Below, one piece after another: positions 18,038 to 27,014 of a stretch of DNA of 34,462 nt (positions are counted from its first letter, which is position 1; each line of letters starts with the position of its first letter). The notes below the pieces were generated by a model, which worked only from the letters and a program-made list of their open reading frames with translations, did no database searches and had not been told where the DNA came from. The DNA comes from Campylobacterota bacterium. Lineage in GTDB: Bacteria > Babelota > Babeliae > Babelales > Chromulinivoraceae. The DNA is taken from contig PBME01000007.1 in the NCBI GenBank assembly GCA_002721975.1, positions 64,801 to 99,262 of the forward strand, written 5' to 3'. Position numbers and translations under genes: made by a program.

Positions 18038-19702
18038 TTAAAATGCTTTATCAAAGCTTAAACCAAGCGTAATATCATTCGCTAAGTTATTATTCCAGAC
18101 TGTTACATTTCCATAGAAAGAAAATGAAATAGTGTGGTTTTTGGTTGTAATATCTTTATGAATTTTTCCATAAAGTTTTAATTGTGAAGCTGAATCAGCT
18201 GTTGCTTTACAAAGATTTAATGTTTCTATCACACTGTCTGGAGCTTTAATATTTCTAAGCTTTTCCGTAGATTTATACCATCCATTATAACCTATAGTAA
18301 AGTTCCAGTCGTTTTTTGTCCATTGCAGATTTGAAACAGTGTTAAATATAAATCCTGGAACTACAGTTGCTATAAATACACGAGGAAATAACCGTTCTGT
18401 TAATTTACGTTCAATAAGATCTAATTTAGCAGCGTCTGTTCCTGTGTTTTGAAATTCTGTTGAAAACAAAACATCTGACTGTTGGGGTATAAAGAAACGT
18501 GGATGTTCATGTGCAAATAAATATTCAAATAAATAGACACTGTTAAATTTCAAATCTTCTCTAATGTGCCAGTAAGGTAATACTTTTAACCCGAAACCTA
18601 GGTGGTTATTATAACCCATAGGGCATTGTAAAACAGCTGAAGACATATGATCAAGTGCAGCTAGGAAATACTCTTCTAATGTTTTTTTCGCATCAGGTTC
18701 AGCTTTGGGTGGCATAGCACTGATTTCTACTAAATCACATAATCGTAATACAGGTTGCTGATCTTTTGGCTCAAAATATGTTCCATATAATCCTGTTGTC
18801 CAACGGTAATCTGTTGGTACATAGATAGATGCTCCGACATACAGATTAGTTGTATCTGTCTCCCATACTTTATATCTCAATCCTAAGTCTAATGTGCCAG
18901 TACCAAAAGCATCCATAACAAGATGTTGTTTACCAAACTCTACCTCGTCAAAATCGCCTCCTTGAAAGTCAGAGAAAGCATTGTTTAATTCTTTTTTTTC
19001 TTGTTCTGTATAGTTTAAGTTTCTGATTTCATATAAAAGAGGAATCTTGATTTCAAAAGCAGCTTTATCACTAATTTCTTTATAATAATGTGCTAAAAAT
19101 CCTGCTTTTCGTTCTTCAAGTTTTGCGTTAGCAAGTAGATTGAATACTGCTGGGAAGTTAATATTTTTTAGAGGTGCAAGTGCAGGAGGTAGCTGACTTG
19201 TACCACTTAATAAATTAATATCGTTTTCTATGACACTAGAAAAAGTACCGTTTTCAATATTGAGATATGAACCGAGACGACGACCATCTTCAAACATTGT
19301 CTTATTTTTGCTTACTTGTTCAGAAGCATCGGCGGTGAAATTCTTTTTAAAAGACTGGTTAAAAAACAAGTGAAATGTTATTTGTTGATTTTCAGGAGCT
19401 TGGTAAGAAAATAAAAAGAAATTAGGATAATTAATGATATTTCTATAGTTTGGAATGTGTGTTGCTCGATAAAAATCTTCGTCAAATAATTGTGGAACAT
19501 TTAATAAATCTAAATAACCAACCCATGTTGAAGCTTCTCCTATTTCGCAGCTTCGTAAAGCGCTTGTGTCTACATCAAAATTGCCTGAATCATCAAAAAA
19601 TGAGTTAAACTCATCAATGTCTTCAGTTTCTTGAGCTTGTATATTTGTTACAGGGTTACAACATAATAATAAAAAAGATAAAGAATAGATTTTATAATTC
19701 AT
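18038..19702 (-). CDS. Outer-membrane beta-barrel protein
   Basis: 554 residues from the ATG at 19702; a GTG at 19717 is possible, and no strong SD is visible for either. The signal peptide ends near IQAQ. After an acidic linker (ETEDIDEFNSFFDDSG) the sequence is a series of amphipathic strands with alternating aromatic residues (for example TLDLGLRYKVW, NLYVGASIYVPT, WNFTIGYNGWY) and ends ITLGLSFDKAF. The terminal Phe is the usual signal for barrel assembly by the BAM complex. Substrate or role unknown. It is the first gene of the minus-strand run that leads into the LeuRS-editing-like gene 31 bases downstream, so the two may share a transcript. Confidence 0.82.
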   Translation of the reverse strand: MNYKIYSLSFLLLCCNPVTNIQAQETEDIDEFNSFFDDSGNFDVDTSALRSCEIGEASTWVGYLDLLNVPQLFDEDFYRATHIPNYRNIINYPNFFLFSYQAPENQQITFHLFFNQSFKKNFTADASEQVSKNKTMFEDGRRLGSYLNIENGTFSSVIENDINLLSGTSQLPPALAPLKNINFPAVFNLLANAKLEERKAGFLAHYYKEISDKAAFEIKIPLLYEIRNLNYTEQEKKELNNAFSDFQGGDFDEVEFGKQHLVMDAFGTGTLDLGLRYKVWETDTTNLYVGASIYVPTDYRWTTGLYGTYFEPKDQQPVLRLCDLVEISAMPPKAEPDAKKTLEEYFLAALDHMSSAVLQCPMGYNNHLGFGLKVLPYWHIREDLKFNSVYLFEYLFAHEHPRFFIPQQSDVLFSTEFQNTGTDAAKLDLIERKLTERLFPRVFIATVVPGFIFNTVSNLQWTKNDWNFTIGYNGWYKSTEKLRNIKAPDSVIETLNLCKATADSASQLKLYGKIHKDITTKNHTISFSFYGNVTVWNNNLANDITLGLSFDKAF

Positions 19703-19881
19703 AAAAATTATTTTCACAGTAAAAATGTTGATCGATTACTACTAAACTTAAAAAAGATTTCAAGAAACTGTACTATAAATTTACGTATTAGGCAAAACCA
19801 GTTGTTGCTATTCTTCTGTATAGAGCATACTATGCTAATCAAATTTATCGTGTAATTATAAAAACATGAGGATGATGAGTA

Positions 19882-20549
19882 ATGAATGATATAACAACAA
19901 TTTATATTGAAGGAAATGTTGGAGCTGGTAAATCAACATTGTTGCAATTTATTCGTAAACATTTGATGTACAAGTGCTAAATGAGCCTCATGAACTATGG
20001 CAAAATGTCGGGAGTGATAATTTATTAGAAAAATTTTTTAAAGATCAGAAGCGATGGGCTTTTACGTTGCAATCGTATATAACGCTAACTCGTGTGCAAC
20101 AATTGCAGCAAGCAACTAAAGAAAATCGTAATATAGTTAAAATTATAGAAAGATCAGTTTATTCTGCTCGCTATTGTTTTGCTCAAAATGCATTTGAAAT
20201 GGGTTTACTTACTGATCTTGAGTGGAATTTATATCAAAAGTTTTGGGATTGGGATGTTTCTGACCATGTACCTTTACCGAAAGGTTTGATTTATTTACGA
20301 ATTCCTGCGTCATTGTGTTATGAAAGAATTATGAGCAGAAACAGGTTTGAAGAACAGCCTATTTCTCTTGAATATTTAACTAACTTAGAAACGAAGCACG
20401 ATGATTGGTTGTTGCATCAAAAACAGGTAGACAATCTACATAATATACCTATCTTGGTATTAGAGGACACAAAAGATTTACGAAGTAACATAAGTCTTCA
20501 GCAAGATTATGTTCATAAGATAACAATGTTTCTTGATAGCTTGTCATGA
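19882..20549 (+). pseudogene. Deoxynucleoside kinase, first copy, interrupted by a frameshift
   Basis: The ATG at 19882 has GAGGA nine bases upstream and reads IYIEGNVGAGKSTLLQFIRKHL, a P-loop with normal dNK context, then hits TAA at 19978. From about 19962 a second frame continues the protein: DVQVLNEPHELWQN (the EPxEXWQN motif), IIERSVYSARYCF (ERS motif) and CYERIMSRNRFEEQ (LID). The break lies at 19960-19967 and equals one missing base (or a four-base loss) compared with the neighbouring paralogue. No slippery heptamer is present, so this is a pseudogene or a sequencing error rather than programmed frameshifting. It lacks the signal sequence of the second copy and would be cytosolic. dNKs phosphorylate salvaged deoxynucleosides. 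Confidence 0.8.
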
Positions 20550-20560
20550 CAGGATGAAAA

Positions 20561-21298
20561 ATGCATAAAGTTACGATGATAAAAAGTATATTTTTATTTG
20601 CATTTATTTGTGTGCAAAGTTGCAATACACAAGCAGTAACATTATTCGTAGAAGGTAATATAGGGGTTGGTAAATCTACGTTTTTACAAATTTTATCTGA
20701 ACATTTACCAGATGTTAACATTGTTGTAGAGCCTGTAGATGAATGGCAAAACATAAGTGGATATAATTTACTGGATGCTTTTTATCGTGATGGTGCGCGT
20801 TGGGCTTGTACGTTTCAACTATATGCCTTAATGACAAGAATTCGTAAGCAGCAAAATACAATGTACAACAAAGGTTCTTTACAAATATTAGAACGTTCTT
20901 GGTACTCAGACTATTATTGTTTTGCAAAAAACTGTTATTTATTAGGCATGATGAATGATATGGAATGGCAATTATATAGTGATATGTGGCAATGGCACAT
21001 ACAACAAATAACTAAACCTGCAGGTGTTGTGTATTTACGTGCAGATCCAGAAACTTGCTATCAACGTATTAAAGTTCGTAATCGTGGAGAAGAGCAGCTT
21101 GTGCCATTTGACTATATTAAAATGTTACATGAACGACATGAAGAATGGTTAGTTGAAAATAAATATAATTTAGATATTCCTGTGTTGATATTAGATGGAT
21201 CTTGTAATTTTTTGACAGATTTACATGTACAGCAAGATTTTGTACAGCAAATCCTTGATTTTTTCAAGAAACATGGGAGTATTGATTTTACTATATGA
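20561..21298 (+). CDS. Deoxynucleoside kinase with N-terminal export signal
   Basis: 245 residues of the dCK/dGK/TK2-type deoxynucleoside kinase family, which makes dNMPs from deoxynucleosides and ATP. Seen: P-loop GNIGVGKS (32-39), EPVDEW (57-62), ERS catalytic motif (111-113), and the Arg-rich LID RIKVRNRGEEQ (169-179). All key residues are intact. Unlike its frameshifted neighbour it has ~25 extra N-terminal residues: MHKVTMIKSIFLFAFICVQS followed by CNTQA, a signal peptide with a possible lipobox VQSC. The start is supported by AGGA six bases before the ATG, so the hydrophobic segment is very likely translated. It would sit outside the cytoplasm, where ATP is not normally available unless inside a host. 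Twelve bases separate it from the first copy. Confidence 0.88.
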   Translation: MHKVTMIKSIFLFAFICVQSCNTQAVTLFVEGNIGVGKSTFLQILSEHLPDVNIVVEPVDEWQNISGYNLLDAFYRDGARWACTFQLYALMTRIRKQQNTMYNKGSLQILERSWYSDYYCFAKNCYLLGMMNDMEWQLYSDMWQWHIQQITKPAGVVYLRADPETCYQRIKVRNRGEEQLVPFDYIKMLHERHEEWLVENKYNLDIPVLILDGSCNFLTDLHVQQDFVQQILDFFKKHGSIDFTI

Positions 21299-21309
21299 AA
21301 TATTATAAT
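21282..21309 (+). promoter_or_regulatory. Predicted promoter of the ATP synthase operon
   Basis: TTGATT (21282-21287), a 16-base spacer and a perfect TATAAT (21304-21309). The start of transcription would be near 21316, leaving a leader of about 38 bases before atpE. The -35 overlaps the 3' end of the kinase gene. Confidence 0.5.
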
Positions 21310-21314
21310 TTTGA

Positions 21315-21614
<300 letters not shown>

Positions 21615-21629
21615 GTGATTTGATGCGTT

Positions 21630-22004
21630 ATGAATGCTCCTAATATTACATTGCTTATTCAAGCATTTAATTTTTTTATAGCGTATACAATATTACGCGC
21701 TTATATATTTGCTCCAGCATTACAAATATTAAATCAACAAGAATCTGAGAAAAAGAAACTAGAAAAAGCTATTAGTGCAACTATGCTTAAAAAAGAATCT
21801 TTGTTAATGCACGTGCAAGAACGTTGGGTTTCTATAAAGAAAGCACTTTGTGAGTTAATGCCTTCTTTGGGCATGAAGTCATTAGTAATTAATTCTACCA
21901 TGCATCAAAAAGAACTATTACAGAATCAACAAATAGATTTGTCTGATGAAAAGCGTCAAAAGTTAAAGCGTATGATACGAAACTCAGTTGTTGAGGTTAA
22001 ATAA
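21630..22004 (+). CDS. ATP synthase b/b'-type stalk subunit, short
   Basis: 124 residues. An N-terminal membrane helix with the usual b-subunit lead-in (LIQAFNFFIAYTILRAYIF, then APALQIL) is followed by a charged helix starting QQESEKKKLEKAI. Length is short for subunit b (~160) and the C-terminal part is divergent. Identification rests on the N-terminus and on its place between atpE and atpH. With the next gene it probably forms a b/b' heterodimer, the peripheral stalk that holds F1 still. Its stop overlaps the next ATG by one base (TAATG). Confidence 0.72.
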   Translation: MNAPNITLLIQAFNFFIAYTILRAYIFAPALQILNQQESEKKKLEKAISATMLKKESLLMHVQERWVSIKKALCELMPSLGMKSLVINSTMHQKELLQNQQIDLSDEKRQKLKRMIRNSVVEVK

Positions 22005-22489
22005 TGAATGCTGTTATAAACGAAGTATTTCGGATACTAAATTTTTTAGTAGTGGTAGGTGTTTTTGCTTATATTGTACGTAGATTTGGTATTTTGCAAA
22101 TTGTTATGATGATGCGACAAGAAAAAGCTGAAAAAAAAGTAATGAAAGATCAGCTGAAATTCTTATCTGATCAATGTGCATCTCTTGATGATGATATGCA
22201 AGAACAAGAAGAATCGTATCGTATTATGAAAGATAAATTTCAAATTTGGCAACATCAAGTAAAAGAGCATAATCAAAAAATTGAAACAGTTTTGAAAGAT
22301 CGTCATATTGAATCTGAACAAAAGCAAGTGCGAGTTGTGCAAAGTCTACAGAAACGACGTTTGGTAAAGCAGCATGTCCCAATAATGTTAGATGAAGTTA
22401 GACAAGAATTATATGATACATTTGAAAAAAATGATCAAGAAAAAACAGCATACGTAAAAAAATTATTTACCATACTAGATGAGAAATAA
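22004..22489 (+). CDS. atpF: ATP synthase b-type stalk subunit
   Basis: 161 residues, the usual b-subunit length. One N-terminal membrane helix (FRILNFLVVVGVFAYIVRRF) is followed by a long, highly charged coiled coil to the C-terminus. Sequence is divergent, and position between the other b-type gene and atpH is the main support. Two adjacent b-type genes point to a heterodimeric b/b' stalk as in cyanobacteria and some other bacteria. The downstream atpH starts two bases after its stop. Confidence 0.72.
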   Translation: MNAVINEVFRILNFLVVVGVFAYIVRRFGILQIVMMMRQEKAEKKVMKDQLKFLSDQCASLDDDMQEQEESYRIMKDKFQIWQHQVKEHNQKIETVLKDRHIESEQKQVRVVQSLQKRRLVKQHVPIMLDEVRQELYDTFEKNDQEKTAYVKKLFTILDEK

Positions 22490-22491
22490 AT

Positions 22492-23040
22492 ATGCTTATA
22501 TCACAAAATCCTGTAGCAAAAAAATATGCTTCAGCTTATTTAAATATATATCAAGATTCATTAACAAAACATGATATCGATAATATGTGTAAAGCTGCTA
22601 CATTTTTGAAAAAAAATAAATATTTTATGCAACTGATTTGTGCATTAGGCATAGAAAAAAAAGAGATGGTTGCTGTTATTCGTAAATTAACTCAACACTT
22701 TTCATTACCAGAATCTTTTGAAGCATTGATTCGTGTCATGATACGTCATAAAAAAGCTAATTACTTGTTGAAGATCTTACAAGATATTTGTACGTTATAT
22801 AAAAAACGAAATAACGTGTTAGAATTAACAATAAAAACAGCTCAGACTTTAGAAAGTGAAAACGTAACAAAACTAACAACTTTTTTTGAAAAACAATCTG
22901 GAATGCATGTTGAAGCTCGTATGCAAGAAGAAAAATCTCTTATTGCTGGAGTTAGACTACAGTCAGCGTTGTTTTTGTGGGAATGTTCGATTGATCAAAA
23001 ATTAAGATTATTACAACAAAAGTTGTTAATTGAAGGATAA
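22492..23040 (+). CDS. atpH: ATP synthase subunit delta
   Basis: 182 residues, normal length. It links the b stalk to the alpha subunits. The N-terminal NPVAKKYASAYLNIY helix is typical of delta/OSCP, and the C-terminal part (EEKSLIAGVRLQS, then CSIDQKLRLLQQKL) carries the conserved pattern of a Gly near a strand followed by a terminal D-x-S-x3-R/K-L helix. It sits in the standard order directly before atpA, with the atpA ATG two bases after its stop. Confidence 0.9.
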   Translation: MLISQNPVAKKYASAYLNIYQDSLTKHDIDNMCKAATFLKKNKYFMQLICALGIEKKEMVAVIRKLTQHFSLPESFEALIRVMIRHKKANYLLKILQDICTLYKKRNNVLELTIKTAQTLESENVTKLTTFFEKQSGMHVEARMQEEKSLIAGVRLQSALFLWECSIDQKLRLLQQKLLIEG

Positions 23041-23041
23041 T

Positions 23042-24544
23042 ATGGATTCTAAAAATATCGATTTAGTCTCATTACTAGAAAAAGAACTTGATAATAAACC
23101 TCAAAAAAAATTAGACGAGATAGGGGTTGTTGTTCAGGTTGGAGATGGTATTTGTAAAGTGTATGGTTTAATACATGCTCTTTATGGAGAAATTGTTCAC
23201 TTTGAAGGGGGAAACAAAGGAATCATCTTAAACATGGATGAAGACTTTGTATCGATATTCTTAATGTCTACATTAATTCCAGTTGCAGAACAAGAAGTGG
23301 TCAAGCGTACTGGTAAAGCTATGCAAGTTCCTGTTGGAGATGCAATGCTTGGTCGTGTTATTAACGCTTTGGGTGAGCCTATTGATGGTTTAGGTGAAAT
23401 CAAAACTTCTCAATCGCGCTTTGTTGAGCAAGAATGTCCAAGTATTATTGAAAGAACACCTATAAGTGAACCGTTACAAACTGGGGTGTTAGCAATTGAT
23501 GCTTTAGTTCCTATTGGACGTGGTCAACGTGAATTAATTGTTGGAAATCGAAACACAGGTAAGACAGCTTTAGCAATTGATACAATCTTAAATCAAAAAG
23601 GTAAAGATGTTATTTGTGTATATGTATCGATTGGACAACGACAAGGTAATCTTGCACGATTGGTAAGTAAATTACAAGAACATGGTGCATTAGAATACAC
23701 AGTTGTAATGAGTGCTGATTCTAGTGAAGCTGTATTAAATCAGTATCTTGCACCATATTCAGGTACATCTATAGCAGAATATTTTATGCACCAAGGAAAA
23801 GATGTATTGATTGTATATGATGATTTAATGAATCATGCTGTTGCATATCGAGAAATGTCATTGTTAATGCGACGTGCGCCTGGTCGTGAAGCATTTCCTG
23901 GAGATGTTTTTTATTTACACTCTCGTTTGTTAGAGCGCGCTGCATGTTTGAAAAAAGGTGGTTCTTTAACTGCATTACCTATAGTGCAAATTCAAGAAGA
24001 TGATATTACAGCATATATTCCAACTAACTTAATATCTATTACAGATGGTCAAATTTTTGTAGATACTCAATTATTTAATCAAGGTATTAGGCCTGCTATC
24101 AACGTTGAGCTATCTGTGTCACGTGTAGGTGGAGCAGCTCAAACTCAAGCGGTAAAAAGAATGTCTAAAGCTTTGCGTTTAGAACTTGCTCAATACAATG
24201 ATTTATTAAGTTTTGCACAGTTTGGTACAGAACTTGATGAAGTGTCACAGCGTCAATTAAATCGTGGTGCTATTGCAGTTGAAATTTTAAAACAAGCTCA
24301 GTTTTTACATTATTCATTTGTAGATGAAGCTCTTATATTGTTTTTACTTCGTTATAATGTGCTAGACGGTATTGACTTAAAAAATGTTTCTTCTTTTATT
24401 CAAAAATTTACAAGTTATGTGTTATCTGTTTATCCAGATATGTATAACAAAATTAAAGAAACTAAAGATATTACTCCTGATTATTTAGAAGAATTAAAGC
24501 CTATAGCGCAAGAATTTGCAAAAATATTTGAAAAAGAAAAATAA
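23042..24544 (+). CDS. atpA: ATP synthase subunit alpha
   Basis: 500 residues. Non-catalytic nucleotide-binding subunit of the F1 hexamer that supplies the Arg finger to beta. Walker A reads GNRNTGKT (about 168-175), and the SVSRVGGAAQTQA block near the C-terminal third contains the Arg finger. The N-terminal barrel (VGDGICKVYGL) and C-terminal helical domain are complete. The ATG at 23042 is preferred to a TTG at 23030 because GAAGGA sits just before it at the end of atpH. The cluster stops here: the next gene is convergent after four bases, so gamma, beta and epsilon must be elsewhere. Confidence 0.97.
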   Translation: MDSKNIDLVSLLEKELDNKPQKKLDEIGVVVQVGDGICKVYGLIHALYGEIVHFEGGNKGIILNMDEDFVSIFLMSTLIPVAEQEVVKRTGKAMQVPVGDAMLGRVINALGEPIDGLGEIKTSQSRFVEQECPSIIERTPISEPLQTGVLAIDALVPIGRGQRELIVGNRNTGKTALAIDTILNQKGKDVICVYVSIGQRQGNLARLVSKLQEHGALEYTVVMSADSSEAVLNQYLAPYSGTSIAEYFMHQGKDVLIVYDDLMNHAVAYREMSLLMRRAPGREAFPGDVFYLHSRLLERAACLKKGGSLTALPIVQIQEDDITAYIPTNLISITDGQIFVDTQLFNQGIRPAINVELSVSRVGGAAQTQAVKRMSKALRLELAQYNDLLSFAQFGTELDEVSQRQLNRGAIAVEILKQAQFLHYSFVDEALILFLLRYNVLDGIDLKNVSSFIQKFTSYVLSVYPDMYNKIKETKDITPDYLEELKPIAQEFAKIFEKEK

Positions 24545-24548
24545 TATT

Positions 24549-26840
24549 TTATAACAACAGTGTCAGCTTAAATGCAGATAGTATAGTATCTGTAGCATTT
24601 GCTTGTTGTCTGCTACGTGTAATAATATCCGGTGCTGGCTTGTTACTAATAAATTGTTGCATCGTTGTTTTGTTGGGTAAAATTATATTTTTCGTAGCAT
24701 TGTTTTCAACTTTAGTAATAAGTTTTTGTAAGTCTTGTTTATTGAATGGCTGATAATTAGGTGAGTTTGGTACCGATTGGTGATAAGGCCAAGATGTTAT
24801 AAGACATTGATTTGTCAGCATAGTATAACCATTTTTTAACTCTTGTGTGCCAAAATTGTTAGATATAAATATATATACATTTTCATATGTTTTATTGCCG
24901 ATTATGAGCTGTTTGATAACTACATGAATTGGTTCTTCTATTTTTTGAATAGTAAAAAATTGTTTTATAAATTCATTAATATCTTTATTACTTACTAACT
25001 CAATTTTATTAAAAACATAGTTTTGATTAATGTAATTAATAGGAATAAAAGCAGGTATTTTTGTAGCAGTAATACGTAATGTTGCTTCTACTATATTTGC
25101 ATCCATAAGAATCGTCTGCGTTTGATCAGTTATAGGTATAGTATCTTGTGCTGCTGTGGCAATTTGCGAAAGTTTTTTTACTAGTTGATGAAATCGTGCA
25201 GGTGTAAACCAACTGGTATGCGGATATTTGATTAATATATAGTTAGCAAGGTTGTTAGTATTTATTTTGTTCGTGCTAGGGTCATAGATCTGGGCAAATA
25301 TATTTGCAGCATGTAAATATGATGGTAATGGTTGTTCTATTTTTATAGAATTCGATGCAGGTTTTTTGTTTGGATCGTATGTTTTAAATTTAGTAATTCT
25401 TTGTCTTTGTTTATTTGTAATGGTATATTTTTCATATGTTTTTGTTCGGTTAATATAGTTAAAAAAAGTTACAAACACTTCAACGTCATTAGGTTTGTAA
25501 GGACCGTATAGTCCTTGATAGCGATAAATATAATTGTTTAGATGTAGATTTTTAAATGGTGGCAATATTGCATACCATAAGTACGTTGTGGTTGTTGCAA
25601 GAGTTGTACCTATAAGAATGATAGGATAGGTTATAGACTCTAATAACGGTGCATTAAATTTTGATGTTATATTAAAACTATTTTTAATTTTTTTTCCGCC
25701 AGGATAACATGAAGATATTGTTAAGCTTTTAGTATTAATTTGCTTTTCAAAAAAATTAAGAAGTGTCATAAAATCAGATGATTCTTGCTTATATGTATGG
25801 GCTGCGTTTAAAGATGTATTTTTTGTTGGTTTTGGTATCGATGTGTTGGTAAATGTAGTAGATATTTCTGCAATAATAGTATCTTTTGTTCCGTGTCCTT
25901 TTAAAAAAATGTTAATGTAGGGTAACAAGCTAGTTGTATAGATCTGTGCTTGTTTTTTAAAATCTTTTTTGGTTAAGAACATTTCTTGTATTGCTTTAAT
26001 TAAGTAAGAGCCAAGTTTTTCTGTTGTAGGGAATTTCCATTGACGAGCTTGTTGCTCTGTGAGTAAGTTGCGATATGGATAATTTGTAAAACTTGAATAT
26101 TTTAATCCTAGGTTAATATCTTGATTAGTAGAAGATCCATTTGTTTTTAGCATATGAGAAACATTTACATATACTTGCTGCTCTGATAATAAATACGTAG
26201 GAATAAATAGTATAAATACCTCAGAAATTTGTTTACATTCATAGTTATTTGCAAGCATTATTCGGTACAGTGTATATGCGGTAAATAGTGTAATAAGATT
26301 ATTTTCATATATCTTATTATTTTGCCATTCATAGGATGTATTATATTTTTGTAATGCCACATTGATAAGATGAGATATATAGCTAAGAGGTTGTTGTCGC
26401 TGTGAAGTAATTGTAGCATTGATTAATTCATACATAGCATGAATTTTTTTAATCATAGAGCTATAAGTTTGTACATGTTGATTGAATTTTAGATCACTAG
26501 AACGTGATAGTGTTTGATATTTTGAAATCAAATTTGACTCTGTCATAGTCGCAAAATCATGCCACATTTCACCAAAAAATTGAACATTATGCCATAGTGA
26601 TTTGGTTGTAAGAACTAATTGATTTGCAGATAGAGCATATAGTAAATCATGTGATGATGCGCTATAACTTCTATTATCGGCAACATTCCACGGTAATGGA
26701 AAATCACCTTGTGTATAAAATTCTGTGATATCATTACATATAACAAGATTTCTAGTACGGTATTGTGGTAATGATTCTGTTGTTTGTAGTGATTCTGCTG
26801 CATTAAGTAATACTAAGCAGATCAGTATTGCTTTGTTCAT
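24549..26840 (-). CDS. Large exported hypothetical protein
   Basis: 763 residues, not recognised. It has an N-terminal signal peptide (MNKAILICLVLLNAAES), and one further hydrophobic stretch near the middle (ITYPIILIGTTLATTTTYLW) could cross a membrane. The rest is rich in Asn, Thr, Tyr and Ile with very few Cys (one CYPGG). I see no catalytic motif or repeat. AAAGGA seven bases upstream of the ATG fixes the start. It stands alone, convergent with atpA (four bases apart, no obvious terminator between them) and divergent from the tRNA. Possibly a surface or secreted protein directed at a host, by context only. Confidence 0.72.
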   Translation of the reverse strand: MNKAILICLVLLNAAESLQTTESLPQYRTRNLVICNDITEFYTQGDFPLPWNVADNRSYSASSHDLLYALSANQLVLTTKSLWHNVQFFGEMWHDFATMTESNLISKYQTLSRSSDLKFNQHVQTYSSMIKKIHAMYELINATITSQRQQPLSYISHLINVALQKYNTSYEWQNNKIYENNLITLFTAYTLYRIMLANNYECKQISEVFILFIPTYLLSEQQVYVNVSHMLKTNGSSTNQDINLGLKYSSFTNYPYRNLLTEQQARQWKFPTTEKLGSYLIKAIQEMFLTKKDFKKQAQIYTTSLLPYINIFLKGHGTKDTIIAEISTTFTNTSIPKPTKNTSLNAAHTYKQESSDFMTLLNFFEKQINTKSLTISSCYPGGKKIKNSFNITSKFNAPLLESITYPIILIGTTLATTTTYLWYAILPPFKNLHLNNYIYRYQGLYGPYKPNDVEVFVTFFNYINRTKTYEKYTITNKQRQRITKFKTYDPNKKPASNSIKIEQPLPSYLHAANIFAQIYDPSTNKINTNNLANYILIKYPHTSWFTPARFHQLVKKLSQIATAAQDTIPITDQTQTILMDANIVEATLRITATKIPAFIPINYINQNYVFNKIELVSNKDINEFIKQFFTIQKIEEPIHVVIKQLIIGNKTYENVYIFISNNFGTQELKNGYTMLTNQCLITSWPYHQSVPNSPNYQPFNKQDLQKLITKVENNATKNIILPNKTTMQQFISNKPAPDIITRSRQQANATDTILSAFKLTLLL

Positions 26841-26883
26841 GACTAAATCCTTTTATTTTTTATGTTTAGCATACAGATCAGTA

Positions 26884-26912
26884 TTGTGTAAATGTTTTTG
26901 TTAGGATATACT
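26884..26912 (+). promoter_or_regulatory. Predicted promoter of tRNA-Arg
   Basis: TTGTGT (26884-26889), a 17-base spacer and TATACT (26907-26912), 25 bases upstream of the mature tRNA 5' end. Confidence 0.5.
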
Positions 26913-26937
26913 ACATATATCAATGAATTTCTATAAT

Positions 26938-27014
26938 GTGCCCGTAGCTCAGTTGGATAGAGCAACGGATTTCTAATCCGTAGGTCGTAGGTTCGAATCC
27001 TACCGGGCACACCA
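26938..27014 (+). tRNA. trnR(ucu): tRNA-Arg (anticodon UCU), CCA encoded
   Basis: Full cloverleaf: acceptor GTGCCCG/CGGGCAC, D-arm GCTC/GAGC, anticodon stem ACGGA/TCCGT with loop TTTCTAA (anticodon TCT at 26972-26974), T-arm GTAGG/CCTAC with TTCGAAT loop, discriminator A and encoded CCA. It reads AGA/AGG codons. The last 15 bases are also the 3' end of the recombinase reading frame on the other strand. Confidence 0.97.
27000..27014. other. Integration boundary: tRNA 3' end shared with recombinase 3' end
   Basis: On the minus strand these bases encode the last four residues (W-C-A-R) and the TAG stop of the serine recombinase remnant; on the plus strand they are the T-stem edge, acceptor stem and CCA of tRNA-Arg. 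A recombinase abutting a tRNA end is the usual sign of an integrated element's attachment site. I saw no second copy of this 3' end in the window, so the other boundary is not located. Confidence 0.55.

Noticed and set aside
19960-19980. Programmed -1 frameshift in the first deoxynucleoside kinase
   Set aside because: No X-XXY-YYZ slippery heptamer and no obvious downstream stem or pseudoknot; a plain mutation or sequencing error is simpler.
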